NCBI RefSeq assembly: GCF_018691265.1
Contig: NW_024881299.1
Span: 253,045 to 317,044 of the forward strand
Source: Tyto alba
Taxonomy: Eukaryota; Chordata; Aves; Strigiformes; Tytonidae
Length of the DNA: 64,000 nt
Reading direction: 5' to 3'
Under the pieces are notes generated by a model that was not told the origin of the DNA, searched no databases, and saw nothing but the letters and a program-made list of their open reading frames with translations. The position numbers and the translations under genes were made by a program. The stretch's first letter is position 1; each line of letters begins with the position of its first letter. Positions 22,501 through 34,518 of the stretch are shown here, one piece after another.

Positions 22501-23513
22501 GTCCCTGGGTGTCCCTTGTGCCTCGGTGTCCCCTCACCTTGGTCCCTGGGTGTCTTTTGAGCCTTGGTGTCCCAGAGTATCTCCTGTTCCCATCTCAGTG
22601 TCACCACGTCTGGGCATCCCTGTGCGGGGTGTTGCTGTCCCAGTGCCATACCTCGGTGTCCCCAGGGGTCCCCAGGTGGGTGGGGAGGGTGTGTTTTGGT
22701 GTCCCCAAGTGTCCCCCCCCCCCTCCTCTCTGCAGCGACCAGATGGGCAATAAGGGCTCCTACATCCACCTGCGAGGCAGCGACCTGCGCCCCGACTTCC
22801 ACCAGTTCACAGCAGTGGTGAGTCTGGGGGGGGGGACGGGGACGGGACCCCCCCCACTTCCCCTGAGCCTGGGGACCCCCAAACACTCCTGAAATCTGGC
22901 CACCCCCCAAATCTGTGACCCGCAATCCTTCTTTGGTGACATCCCCCCCCCCAAAACCCCACCTCGGGGACACCCCTCAGCCCTGGGACCCCCAACCCCC
23001 CCCCAAACCACCTTAAATCTCCCAGATTCACCCCCCCTCAAACCTGGGGACCCCCCCAAACCCTCTCTGGGGATCCCCAGAAACCCCCCCCACCTCTGGG
23101 ACTCCCCAAAACCCTTCCCTAGATCCCCTTAAGACTTCTGTCTGTTTATTTTTTTTTGGGGGGGGGGGTGGGGGGGGAAGGGGGCTTCATAGGGGCTAGT
23201 GGGGGGTGTTCAGGGACTGGGGGAGAGATATTGGGGGGCTCAGGGGGGTGTATAGGGGCTATTTGGGGGGGGGCTGATGGCTGGGGGGAGGCTAAGGGGG
23301 GTTCATAGGGGCTATTTGAGGGGGGTTGATGGCCTGGGGAGGTTCATAGGGGCTATTTGGGGGGGGCTCTTGGGACAGGGGTTAGCACGGGCTGGGATAT
23401 TTTGGGGGGGCCCCCCTCCTCACAGACCCCCCCCTCTCTCTGCCCCCCAGCCTCACCCCAATGTCAAGCCCATGATGTACGCCAACACCCTGCTGCAACT
23501 GGGCATGATGTGA
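13567..23513 (+). CDS. PPP5C: Serine/threonine-protein phosphatase 5, 13 coding exons, complete
   Basis: TPR-containing PPP-family phosphatase that docks on HSP90 and dephosphorylates its clients. Exons: 13567-13684, 14587-14828, 16667-16814, 18580-18701, 18816-18881, 18968-19066, 19194-19299, 19537-19679, 20659-20746, 20878-20918, 21013-21191, 22736-22817, 23451-23513. All phases close, giving 498 residues (human 499). The first three exons encode the TPR repeats ([52 protein letters not shown]). The metal and catalytic motifs are intact: GDTHG (240-244), GDFVDRG (269-275), GNHE (301-304), IMHGG (349-353), RSHE near 425 and SAPNYCD. The C-terminus NTLLQLGMM matches the family. The start ATG at 13567 gives MAEGERAE, as in the human protein. 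HIF3A lies upstream and CALM3 downstream, all on +. The donor at 19067 (GTATCC) is weak, but the phase and family sequence (NPY/IFNGD) demand it. Confidence 0.97.
13740..14560. repeat. Minisatellite of about 40 bp, PPP5C intron 1
   Basis: About 18 copies of a unit carrying GGGGCTGCCAGATAG then TGAGCTATAAGGGA and CAATGAGAGGC, with mixtures of two or three variant types arranged in higher-order blocks (for example 14100-14290 against 14290-14420). It fills nearly the whole intron. Confidence 0.93.
14860..16150. repeat. 49-bp minisatellite, PPP5C intron 2
   Basis: About 26 copies of a 49-bp unit containing GGAGCTCGGGGTGGCTTGGG and GGTGTCAGCGTGTCCCCC. Variants alternate between CTCGGGGGAGG and CTCAGGGTGG. 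The rest of the intron, to 16666, carries decayed relatives. Confidence 0.95.
16900..18420. repeat. Degenerate G/T-rich repeats, PPP5C intron 3
   Basis: Loose repeats of GGAGGGTCTTGGGGTCCC and GAGGGTCTTCAGGAAAGGCT. A block of about 130 bp around 18050-18175 is repeated at about 18200-18330. No exon was found between 16815 and 18579. Confidence 0.8.
19745..20460. repeat. 59-bp minisatellite, PPP5C intron 8
   Basis: About 12 head-to-tail copies with an exact 59-bp period, containing GTTTGGGTGGGGGGTCCCC and GTGGAGTTGAGGTGACC. Copies differ at a few alternating positions (GAGG/GGGG, ACCC/ACCG), as expected of unequal exchange. Confidence 0.95.
21270..22565. repeat. 41-bp minisatellite, PPP5C intron 11
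   Basis: About 30 copies of a 41-bp unit (CTTGGTCCCTGCGTGTCCC then TTGTGCCTCGGTGTCCCCTC). A longer variant with TTCAGTCCTTGAGTGTTCCC recurs at about 21800 and 22250, which marks a higher-order block of about 450 bp. It ends about 170 bp before the exon at 22736. Confidence 0.95.
22818..23450. other. PPP5C last intron
   Basis: C-rich on + in the first half, then G-rich from about 23155 with GGGGCTATTTGGGGGGGG repeats. The switch is marked by a T-run at 23149. No exon was found. Confidence 0.6.
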
Positions 23514-23905
23514 CCCCCCCAGCGCCCCCTCACCCTGGGGGGGTTTTTTAAAATATTGGAAGATTGTATTTATTCCCGCCCCCCCCACCTCCTCCAGTGC
23601 TCCCAGTTTGGGCAGGAACTGGGGCAGCACCCTGAGGGGGGGGGGGAAAGGGGGGCGGCCGGGGGGGAATTATGGGGGGGGGGGTCACTCTGCTGGCATT
23701 GCCCCCCCACACCCCTCCCGGGGGGGGGTTCCCCACCCACCCCCCCCCCCAAGCAATAGGTGCATGGAGATGGGGGGGGGAGAGGGGTGATTGTGGGGGG
23801 GTTTGCTCAGGATTTGCCCCTCCCCAAGCCCCGCCCCCCCCCTCGGACGTGCCCCCCCCAACCCCCCCGCCGGGCGATTTTACCGTCTGTAATTAATGAT
23901 GTTAA

Positions 23906-23911
23906 AATAAA
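23906..23911 (+). promoter_or_regulatory. PPP5C: PPP5C polyadenylation signal (AATAAA)
   Basis: AATAAA within GTTAAAATAAAGTAATTATT, about 390 bases after the PPP5C stop and before the CALM3 promoter region. The locally AT-rich context in otherwise GC-rich DNA is typical of a true 3' end. Confidence 0.8.
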
Positions 23912-24199
23912 GTAATTATTGTAAACTGGGCGGGGCCCCAGGAGTCCGGGAAGGGGGGTGAGTGTCGTTGGAACAGCCTCCGCTGTTACCATGGAGACCC
24001 GGGGGGGGGGGGGGGGGGAAGCCTGTTTCCATAGCAACCAGCGGCCCCTCGCCGCGGCAGCGCGGTGCCTGGTTGCCACGCCCCCCCGTTGCCCTGGCGA
24101 CTGGAGTAACCATTGGCGGGAGGGCGGGGCTATCTGCCTGTTGCCATGCCGACCGTGCCACGGCCCCCACAGCCAAGTGGACGGGCCGGGGGGGTGGGG

Positions 24200-24483
24200 C
24201 TCTCCGTTTCACGTGACGCCTCAGGCCACGCCCCCTTCCGGGTCTTTCTTCCCCCCGCGGCCGCTTTGGCGCATTGCGGGTCCGCCGCGGCCAATCAGGG
24301 CGGCTCTCTCATCCCTGCCGCGCTGCCTCCGCCAACGAGGAGGCGGCGCACAGCGAGCGAGCGGGATCCTTCCGCCGGGGGCGGGCCCTGACGGGGAGGG
24401 GCAGGGCCTGCGGGAGGGGCGGAGCCAGCGGAGGGATCCGCGGTGCTGCGGCCGCAGGAGCCTCCCGCCGCTACCGGAGCGCC
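24200..24483 (+). promoter_or_regulatory. CALM3: CALM3 CpG-island promoter and 5' UTR
   Basis: CpG-dense DNA before the CALM3 ATG with an E-box/CRE-like CACGTGACG at about 24210, a CCAAT box at 24291-24295, and GGGCGGGGC-type GC boxes around 24380-24420. No TATA box is seen. The transcription start probably lies in the last 200 bases. Confidence 0.65.
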
Positions 24484-26879
<2,396 letters not shown>

Positions 26880-27437
26880 GGGGACACGAGGCCACCGGGA
26901 CACCCCCACACCCCCCCTCACCCCGCTGCCACCAAGAGCTCCCCGGGGCCCCCCCCTGCACCCCAAACCCACCATTCGGGGGCACCCATGGGTGCTTGGG
27001 GTGGGGGGAAGGGACCCCACTAGGACAGAGGGACCCCAAATCTTCCACAGGGACTTTGGGGTTGAGGGGGTGGATTGGGGGGACCCCATTTCCCCGTTGG
27101 AAAATGCTCCAGGGTCCCCCTCCCCAGGACGCAGAAGGACACCCCCCCTCTTGCCCCACAAGATTATTTTGGGGTGTTTCAGTGGGATTTGGGCTCTCAG
27201 GAAGGTTGGGGATCCCTGGTGTGGGACCAGGCCCTGGTTTTGGGCCATTCTGGGGGGATTTGGGGCCCTTTTGGGGAGGAGAAGGGCACCTCAAGCTCTA
27301 GTTTTGGGGCATTTGGGGAGAAGTTTGGGTCTTGGCAGGGGTGGGACCAGATCCTGGTTTTGGGGCGTTTTGGGGGAGAAATTGGGGGACTGGGGGCCCC
27401 CCCATCTGGGCGCTGTCACGGGCGGCCAAAGCTGTGA

Positions 27438-27443
27438 AATAAA
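27438..27443 (+). promoter_or_regulatory. CALM3: CALM3 polyadenylation signal (AATAAA)
   Basis: AATAAA in GCTGTGAAATAAACCACTGG, 559 bases past the CALM3 stop and followed by a T-rich GGTTTTCCAG stretch. The 3' UTR carries repeated GGTTTTGGGGC(A/G)TTT motifs (about 27230-27370). Confidence 0.8.
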
Positions 27444-27589
27444 CCACTGGTTTTCCAGTTCCTGTGGCCTTAATGAGGGGCCCTAACGAGGGGCCCCGAC
27501 CCCGGTGGCACCCCCTGCACGGGGGGCAAGGGGGGGCTTGGGGGTGCTGGGGCAGCGCGGGTGGTGCGTGGTTCTGCCTGTTTTGGGGG

Positions 27590-28115
27590 TGTTCACTGAC
27601 GTCGGGGTGTAGTTGGGTGCCGTTGGGGTGTATGAGTGGAGTTGGGGGGACGGGGATGTGTTTGGGGTGCAGTTGGGTGAAATTGGGGTGTAGCTGGCGG
27701 AGGTGGGAGGTGTGGGGTGCAGTCGGGTGTAGTTGGGGTGAAGTTGGGGTGTATGGGTGGAGTTGGGTCACAGGGGTGCATTTGGGGGTGCAGTCAGATG
27801 TACCTGGGGTGTAGTTGGGGTGCATTTGGCGTGTGTGGGTGCAGTTGGGGGACAGGGGTGTGTTTTGGGTGCAGTTGGGTGTAGTCAGGTTGCAGCTGGG
27901 GTCTATGGGTGTAGTTGGGGTGTCGCTGGGGTGCAGTTGGGTGTACTTGGCATACAGTTGAGGTGTATAGGTGTAGTTGGGGTGTAGTTGGGGCACAGGG
28001 ATGTGTTTGGGGTGTATAGGTGTAGTTGGGGTGTACCTTGGGTTGTCCTAGGGCTGTAGGTGCGCAGTTGGGATTTATGGGAACAGTTGGGATGCAGTTG
28101 GGGTGTAGCTGGAGC
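27590..28115. repeat. GGTGTAGTTGG minisatellite downstream of CALM3
   Basis: About 40 imperfect units of 11-15 bp on the theme GGGGTGTAGTTGGGGTGCA, with TATGGGTGTAGTTGG and CAGTTGGG variants. The complementary strand gives tyrosine/threonine-rich open frames that are not genes. Confidence 0.9.
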
Positions 28116-28805
28116 GCACTGGCTGTGTCCACCTGGTGTTTTGGGATGGACTGTTGGGGTGTGAGGGGGGTGTTGGGGCACGGGTATTGCGTCTGTGTGT
28201 CCCAGAGTCGCCCCAAAGCCGGTGCTGGAGGACGGAGCTCCTGTGGGGGTGGGGGCTGCCCCACCCGTGGGTGCTCCTCCCCTGATCCCACCCAAACCCC
28301 GGGGCTCCTCTACAAACCCACCGCCCCAACACCTGGATCCTCTTCTGGTGCTTCACGGTCCCACCTGGCAGCTGGAGGGATCCACAGAGGACCAAGATGG
28401 CCGAGGGTGGGTCTGTGGAGGGCCCGCGTCTCTGGGGGACATCTGGTCTTTTTGACCTTAACGTCCCCAAAATATCTCATCGCAATCAAAAGCATCATTT
28501 AATTAAGTGGAGGAAGTTCCCAACCGTGGCCGGGCGCCGTCCCGCTCCCACCTTGCCTGGAGCCAGACGTGGCCGCGGTGCTACAGGGTGGAATGGAATG
28601 AGGCTGCACTTTGGGGAGAAAAGTGGTGAAATCAGGCTGGCTGTGTTGAGGAGCAGTGTTCTGGGCTCTGCTCCCTTCCCCGTCAGGGTGTCATACTGCC
28701 CTGCCCCGAGCAGGAAACCGCCGGTCGGCCCGAGCTCAGTCCCGTGTCCCAGGAGGGAACAACACTTTTGGTGGCTTTGGTGGCCGCCTCTGCCCTTCCA
28801 CCACC
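28116..28805. other. Unassigned transition DNA
   Basis: GC content falls through this stretch. It holds no recognised exon, repeat family or RNA gene. A short AT-rich segment lies at 28465-28510. Confidence 0.5.
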
Positions 28806-29090
28806 CAAGGTTCAACCCCTGAAGGTTCAACCCCTGAAGGTTCAGCCCCTGAAGGTTCAACCCGTGAAGGTTCAACCCCTGAAGGTTCAACCCCTGAAGG
28901 TTCAGCCCCTGAAGGTTCAACCCGTGAAGGTTCAGCCCCTGAAGGTTCAACCCCTGAAGGTTCAAACCTCTCCCAAGGTTGAACCACTGAAGGTTCAACC
29001 ATTGAAGGTTCAACCCTCTCCCAAAGTTCAACCATTGAAGGTTCAACTGTCTCCAAAGCTGCAACCACTGAAGGTTCAATGACTGAAGGT
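28806..29090. repeat. 15-bp minisatellite (CCTGAAGGTTCAACC)
   Basis: Eleven to twelve near-perfect 15-bp copies to about 28975, then decayed copies to 29090. The core GGTTCAACC is nearly self-complementary. The unit is a multiple of three, so open frames (KVQPL on +, reverse-strand LNLQG) cross it without evidence of a gene. Confidence 0.93.
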
Positions 29091-29636
29091 CCAACCCTCA
29101 AAGCAGCCAGGTAAGGGCAACTGTACTCTTTTTGGGGATCCCCCCAGCGAGGCTGTTTCTTTCTCCACAGAAGGATATTTTTACATCTTTTCCCCCATTT
29201 CTCCTTCTTTATTGCGCTTTGAAATCTGCCAAATTCTCTCTTCCTCCTCCAAGGGGTGAAGAGTTGGGGGGGTTGCCTTTCCCACAAACCCCTGCAAACG
29301 GAGAGAGGTCAGGTTAGGAGCAAGGCAGACAGTGGAAAACCGAAGAATTCTGAAAATGAGTTGTTGCAACATTTCAATGACTAATTGGAAAACTTCCTTG
29401 GCCCAGGAAAGCGGGGAGGTTGGGGTTTTCCTGGAAAAAAAAGAAAGTCCTTACTATGTGCACTGGGATCTGAAACTTGACATGTTGTGGGTAATGCTCA
29501 ATGGCATTTCTGGAATTATTGGTTTCACCTGCCACAGCCGCTAGCATATAAAGAAACAAAAATAAAATCCCCCAGATGGACTGTTTTAGACCACAGCAAG
29601 GCCAGCGATTCTACGCTATCCTCAAGACTTCAACGC

Positions 29637-29663
29637 TTTTTTTTTTTTTTTTTTTTTTTTTTT
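29637..29663. repeat. Poly-T tract (27 T)
   Basis: Uninterrupted run of 27 T between AT-rich flank and a CpG-rich island. Comparable runs occur at 38893-38917 (25 T) and 61443-61462 (20 T). Confidence 0.9.
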
Positions 29664-29689
29664 CCCCCCAACTAAATTGTGGTTTAAAC

Positions 29690-31400
29690 CTGCCCGGCAG
29701 CCACTCGCTCACCCTGGGGGGTGAGGGGAGGGAGCTGGGCGGGTGCGGAAGCGAGCGCTGTGCTGCTGAGCCGGGCAGAGGGGCAATTCCCTCGGGAAAA
29801 GGGCGATAATTGAATCAATCCGGGGCAGCCCCAGCCCCACAGTGTCCTCCCGCTGTGCGGCGCCCGGAGCGTGATGAGCAGGGAGTGCCACCGCTGGCCT
29901 GTCCCTCGGCAAACCGCCGCTCGCTCTGCACGTTTACTCCTCAGTGCGGATTTCCCGAGAAGAAGCTGCGTTTGGCCACCCCCGGGGGGGTCTCTCCTTT
30001 GGGGTGGCAGAGGGCAGGTGGCAGCCCACGAGGGAATCGGGGCGGCCGGGGGGGAGCTGCCCCACGCCCCAGCTTTCCAGCGGCCCTCCAGAAGTTCCCC
30101 GCTGAGCCCCAGAGCGAGCCCTGCCCCACACACAGCACCCCACGGCGCGGGGATGCTGCTCTGAACGAGCCCTCGGGCCGCAGCCCCCGTCTCCCGGCCC
30201 TGCAGCAATCCTCCCCCCAGCGCCACGGCTCGGTCCCCACCCGGGAGGAGAAGCGGAGCTGTGCCGCCGCGGCCCCCTCGGTCACGCAGCCAGGAGAGGC
30301 CACGGGGAGGGTGGCCCCGGCTCCGGCCATGCCGTGGGGCTCCATGCCGTGGGGCTCCATGCCGTGGGGCTCCATGCCGTGGGGCTCCAGGCACCCGCCG
30401 CTGCTCCGCCGCCACCTCCCCGCCCCGTGTCCAGGCAGAGGCCGGAGGTGCTACGGGGGCCGGCGGGTACCCGCAGGGCTCCCCGAGGGACGACAGGACA
30501 AACGGCGCGCCCCGGCCGGCAGGGATGCCTCGGGAGGGTCCTGGGGGGGACTAGCGGGGTGCTGAGGCGGCCAGACGAGCAACAGAAGGCTCTGGGGCGT
30601 CACAGACACCGCCGGAGGGGGGCCGAGGGGACTAAAGCGGTGGTGTGGGGTCTAGGGGCCAGGCCCCCCGTGCAGTGGGGTGCCTTGGGGTGCTCGACGT
30701 CCCGCACAGGGGCCTGGGGCGCACCGAAGGACTCGGGAGGGGTCCCGAGGGCACTGGAGCCTTCCTAAGGCAGCTACGGGGCAAACGGAGGAGTCGGACT
30801 GTGCCCCGGAGCCCTCCACGGGCCCCGGTGAAGGCCAGCGGTGGGCTCTTGTGCACGATGGGGGCCAAGGGGGGGTCCCGGAGGCTCCGCGGGAGGGTGC
30901 AAGTATTCAAGCTATTTTATTAGGGTGCCTGCAACGCAAGGAGCCCGACAGAGGGGTGCTGCGGGGACCAGGGGGCCGACGGAGGCCTCTAGGGCACACC
31001 AAGAGGCACCGTGGGGTGCTGAGAGGTTCTGAGGGGGCAACCGGCTCAGGCTGGGGGCTGCAGAGGGGGCTGGGGGATAGGGGGAGGGCTCGAGGGAGAA
31101 TGAACGGGTCTCGAGGGGAGCTGGTGGCAAAAAGCGAGTCGCCCCGTCTTGATTCCCAGGACAACTACTCCTCACCCACCCCTTTCCCCTCCTGCCCCCA
31201 GTTCTCCCCACTTGGCCTCAACCACCAGCCCGGACCCCCGGAAAACGTGGGCAGAGCGGAGCTGGTGATCACGCCCCACCGAGGGGCTGTTTCAGGGTCC
31301 CTCGGCTTTTTGGGGACGGGGACGGGTGACGGGGGTTGTCCCTCCGACTGCCCCCCGTGGAACGGACACGCCGAGGCAACGGCACCGCGACTAAAGCGCC
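29690..31400. other. CpG-rich island without an assigned gene
   Basis: Sharp return to GC- and CpG-rich DNA between AT-richer flanks. It includes four copies of a 15-bp unit (CCATGCCGTGGGGCT) at 30327-30389. No protein family was recognised in any frame. It could be an unannotated promoter or first exon, or simply GC-rich repeat-prone DNA downstream of LRFN3. Confidence 0.45.
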
Positions 31401-31408
31401 AACATGGC

Positions 31409-31762
31409 CGGCGGCACCCACCGTGGCGTGGGGAGGGCTGGCGGCACCCACCCGGGCGTGGGGAGGGCCATGGCACCCACCGTGGGTGTGGGGAGGGCCG
31501 TGGCACCCACCCGGGCGTGGGGAGGGCCATGGCACCCACGTGGGTGTGGGGAGGGCCGTGGCACCCACCCGGGTGTGGGGAGGGCTGTGGCACCCACCCG
31601 GGCGTGGGGAGGGCTGTGGCACCCACGTGGGTGTGGGGAGGGCTGTGGCACCCACCCGGGTGTGGGGAGGGCGGCAGCACCCACCCGGGTGTGGGGAGGG
31701 CTGTGGCACCCACGTGGGTGTGGGGAGGGCTGTGGCACCCACCCGGGTGTGGGGAGGGTGGC
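31409..31762. repeat. 29-bp minisatellite, about 12 copies
   Basis: Period 29 bp, unit containing GTGGCACCCACCCGGGTGTG then GGGAGGGCT. Copies are of three types (CACCCGGGTG, CACCCGGGCG, CACGTGGGTG) in patterned order, for example a block at about 31495-31590 repeating at about 31590-31700. Confidence 0.95.
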
Positions 31763-31802
31763 TTTTGCAGCGCTGGTTAATTATGACATTCTGGACCATT
31801 CC

Positions 31803-31863
31803 CCCTGTTTGTTTGTTTGTTTGTTTGTTGGGGTTTTTTTTTTTGTTTGTTTTGTTTTTTTTT
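31803..31863. repeat. TTTG / poly-T simple repeat
   Basis: Five GTTT units followed by T-runs interrupted by single G. Similar TTTG tracts lie at about 49038-49118 and 62905-62940. Confidence 0.85.
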
Positions 31864-31869
31864 ACCCTC

Positions 31870-34518
31870 CGTATTTCGGAAGGAGCAATTGCTGCAGAAG
31901 CAGCTTCCCGCTCCTTTCCACATTTTTATGCTTCTATTACAGAGGCATCAGGAACAGAGAGTCATTCTCCAGCCACCTCAGCCTCTTAAAGCAGCCCGGA
32001 GAAACACACCAAACCCCAATTCTATTTTCAGTGGAGAAATACTTAAGTCCGGTAAGTCTCTGCCGATGCGTGCAGGCAAGGATGGTGCTAGCATTGCTCT
32101 TCCCCTCGCGATAAGGTGCAGAACCTGAGAACAAGTCAGAACAGCAGTTACAAGATGGACTAGCACATCATCTCTGCCTGTGGTCCAAGGGGCAACAGAG
32201 GAGGTAAGCTAGGCTGCTGCGATGCCCGTGTTAGGTACATACACGCTCTGAAGTGCCAAAATGCAGAATTTGCACTTGTAGTCCCTGAACCCCACCTGAT
32301 GCTGCTCAGCAATGCAGCGTTTTCATATTTAACAAGTAGGAACCAAATAAAAGGGCGTGACGGATACTGCTACCGGCAGAAAATGGCAAGATATTACCAA
32401 TAAACAGATTTAATGTACAGGTGGGTTGAGCCACTCGTGATACTCATTGCAATCAGGCTGCAGTAATTAAGAAAACGGTGTTCAAATTCCAGCATTGAAT
32501 TTTGTGTCTGGCCAAAGACGAATCGATTTGTTCTCTGGCAGAGGTGGGGGTTACAAGAGCATTTCAGATCGGTGATCATTGGCAGGTTCACGTGGTTGTA
32601 CCTTGGGAGTGACAGGCTGCGTCCCGGGAAGGCATACAGAAGCGAGGAAAATCCAGGACAGCACAGACACCGTCACCATCGTCTACATAACAAGAAGCAG
32701 CAATTTGCACAGTTGCACATACAGCTTTTTTTTTTTTTTTTCTAAAAGAAAACTAATATGAGTGTAGCTGCATAGTCTTACCTCACTGTCACAAATATAC
32801 CTGATAACAGAATCCCTTCAAATTACTTTTTCCTCCATTTATGCTTGAGAATCAAAACCCAACACAGACCTCAGCAAATCCGTGCATCCCAGAAACGTCA
32901 AAAAATGCCTCGTACGTTAGCAGTTAGTAAGACTAGCTATATTAAAATATAAGCACTTAATTGCTGTGTGGTTAAACAGCTTTTGGCTGTCTGTCAGGTA
33001 ACATTTCTTGCTCCATTCTTTCACATCCAAACAGGAGAAATATTTTGAGGCTGCTAAAGGGACAACCTTAGGAAAAATACTTTTCTGTTGATTGTTAAGT
33101 TGTGACACAATCACCTTAAAAGACACAAGCCAGTCACTCAGCTTGCAAGCCTCTCCTGCCAATCGCTTTCACATTCCATTTCTCGAGGTTTCATAAATAA
33201 AAGGTATTCATGTTTTCTCTTGTTTTGCTTTCAAAGCCAGGTATCGACACAAAAATCACCAACCAGTGAGGATGGCAGAGGGAACATGGTGTTTCGTTGA
33301 GGTCACCAGCTCCTCATGGGCTTTGTAAAAGTTACTTCAAAACCTAAGCTTTGGGCCCATCTCGATGTGACAGTGTCCCCTGAAACAAAAGGAACATTTC
33401 ATTGTTCAATATGATGTGTTAGAATTACTTGACCAGACACATTCACATAATTCATCTGTCAGCCACTTACATTACACTTCATGCATTATTACAGAAATAA
33501 GAGACTGATATAAAAGCCGTCTGAAGATGCAGTGTCACAGTGAGATAGTGCAATGTGCCTCAGGACACGGAAGCTTTAATCTGTGGGTCCTCAATCAACA
33601 AGTTTACCAACAGAAAAAGAATAAAAATACCTCCACCAGTACGCTTTCAGAGGGAGAGACTACGGCATGGTTTTCAGCATAGCGAAATGTGCACAGTGAA
33701 ACACATCTAATTGCAACCTGCTTGTGAAGTTTTACAGTTTAAAAAGAACAAAACCAGGTCTTCTGCCCGCCCAAAGGTAAATCTGACTACAAAGAACAAG
33801 AGGAGGTTTCTCAAAGGCACAGTCTCAACAGATAACAGCTGTTACAAAGCAAACAATACGAATTCATATTTCTGTGCCACTGTAAAATTGAGATAATATG
33901 CTAAAGTACCTCAAGTACTTTCAATTTTCTTTCTCCTTTTTTAAGAGTATGTTTTTGTGTTTTTTTTTTTTTTTTTGGTGTTTTTTTTTCATTTTTTTTT
34001 TCCTGTAGGGAACCTCTGCTAATTTTACTACTTTTGTGAGCAGCATGTATACAACATACCTATGGCAAAAAACAACTCAGCATTGAGAAGCTGTAACTTT
34101 TTATAACAAATCATTCCTTGAAGAGATGAGTAGTTTAAGCTGCTAAGTGACTCTGCCATGAGAAAGGAAGTTTGAGGATCCTGAGAGTACAATTTTGCTG
34201 CTGGTTGGTAACCAAATGAAAAAATAGTGCATTTTACCAAAGACAAACCTAGTAGAATTTAGCTATGCTGCTGCCTTTATACCAGAGGTGTATGCTATAA
34301 AAGAACCAGTAAAAAAATCTTGTAAATCACACACTTATATTTAATATATTGAAACAAAATAGTTAAGAATGCAAGAACTGTATACAGATTAAAAAAATAT
34401 TTTTTAAACCATCTGATCTTAAAAATAGACAATAGTAGTGAAGCTTAAAATACAACCACTCGCATTAAAATGTTTCAAGCAATACCACCTTGGTGTGTCC
34501 TGTTCCATCAAATGGCCA
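31870..34518 (-). other. LRFN3: 3' flank and probable 3' UTR of LRFN3
   Basis: AT-rich DNA after the LRFN3 stop with T-runs at about 33960-34010. Reverse-strand polyadenylation candidates are only variant ATTAAA hexamers (for example near 34340 and 33575); none stands out, so the 3' end is not fixed. No other gene was recognised. Confidence 0.4.

Noticed and set aside
28495..29094. LNLQG / KVQPL repeat proteins on both strands
   Set aside because: The unit is 15 bp, so every frame stays open. No promoter, splice or family evidence.
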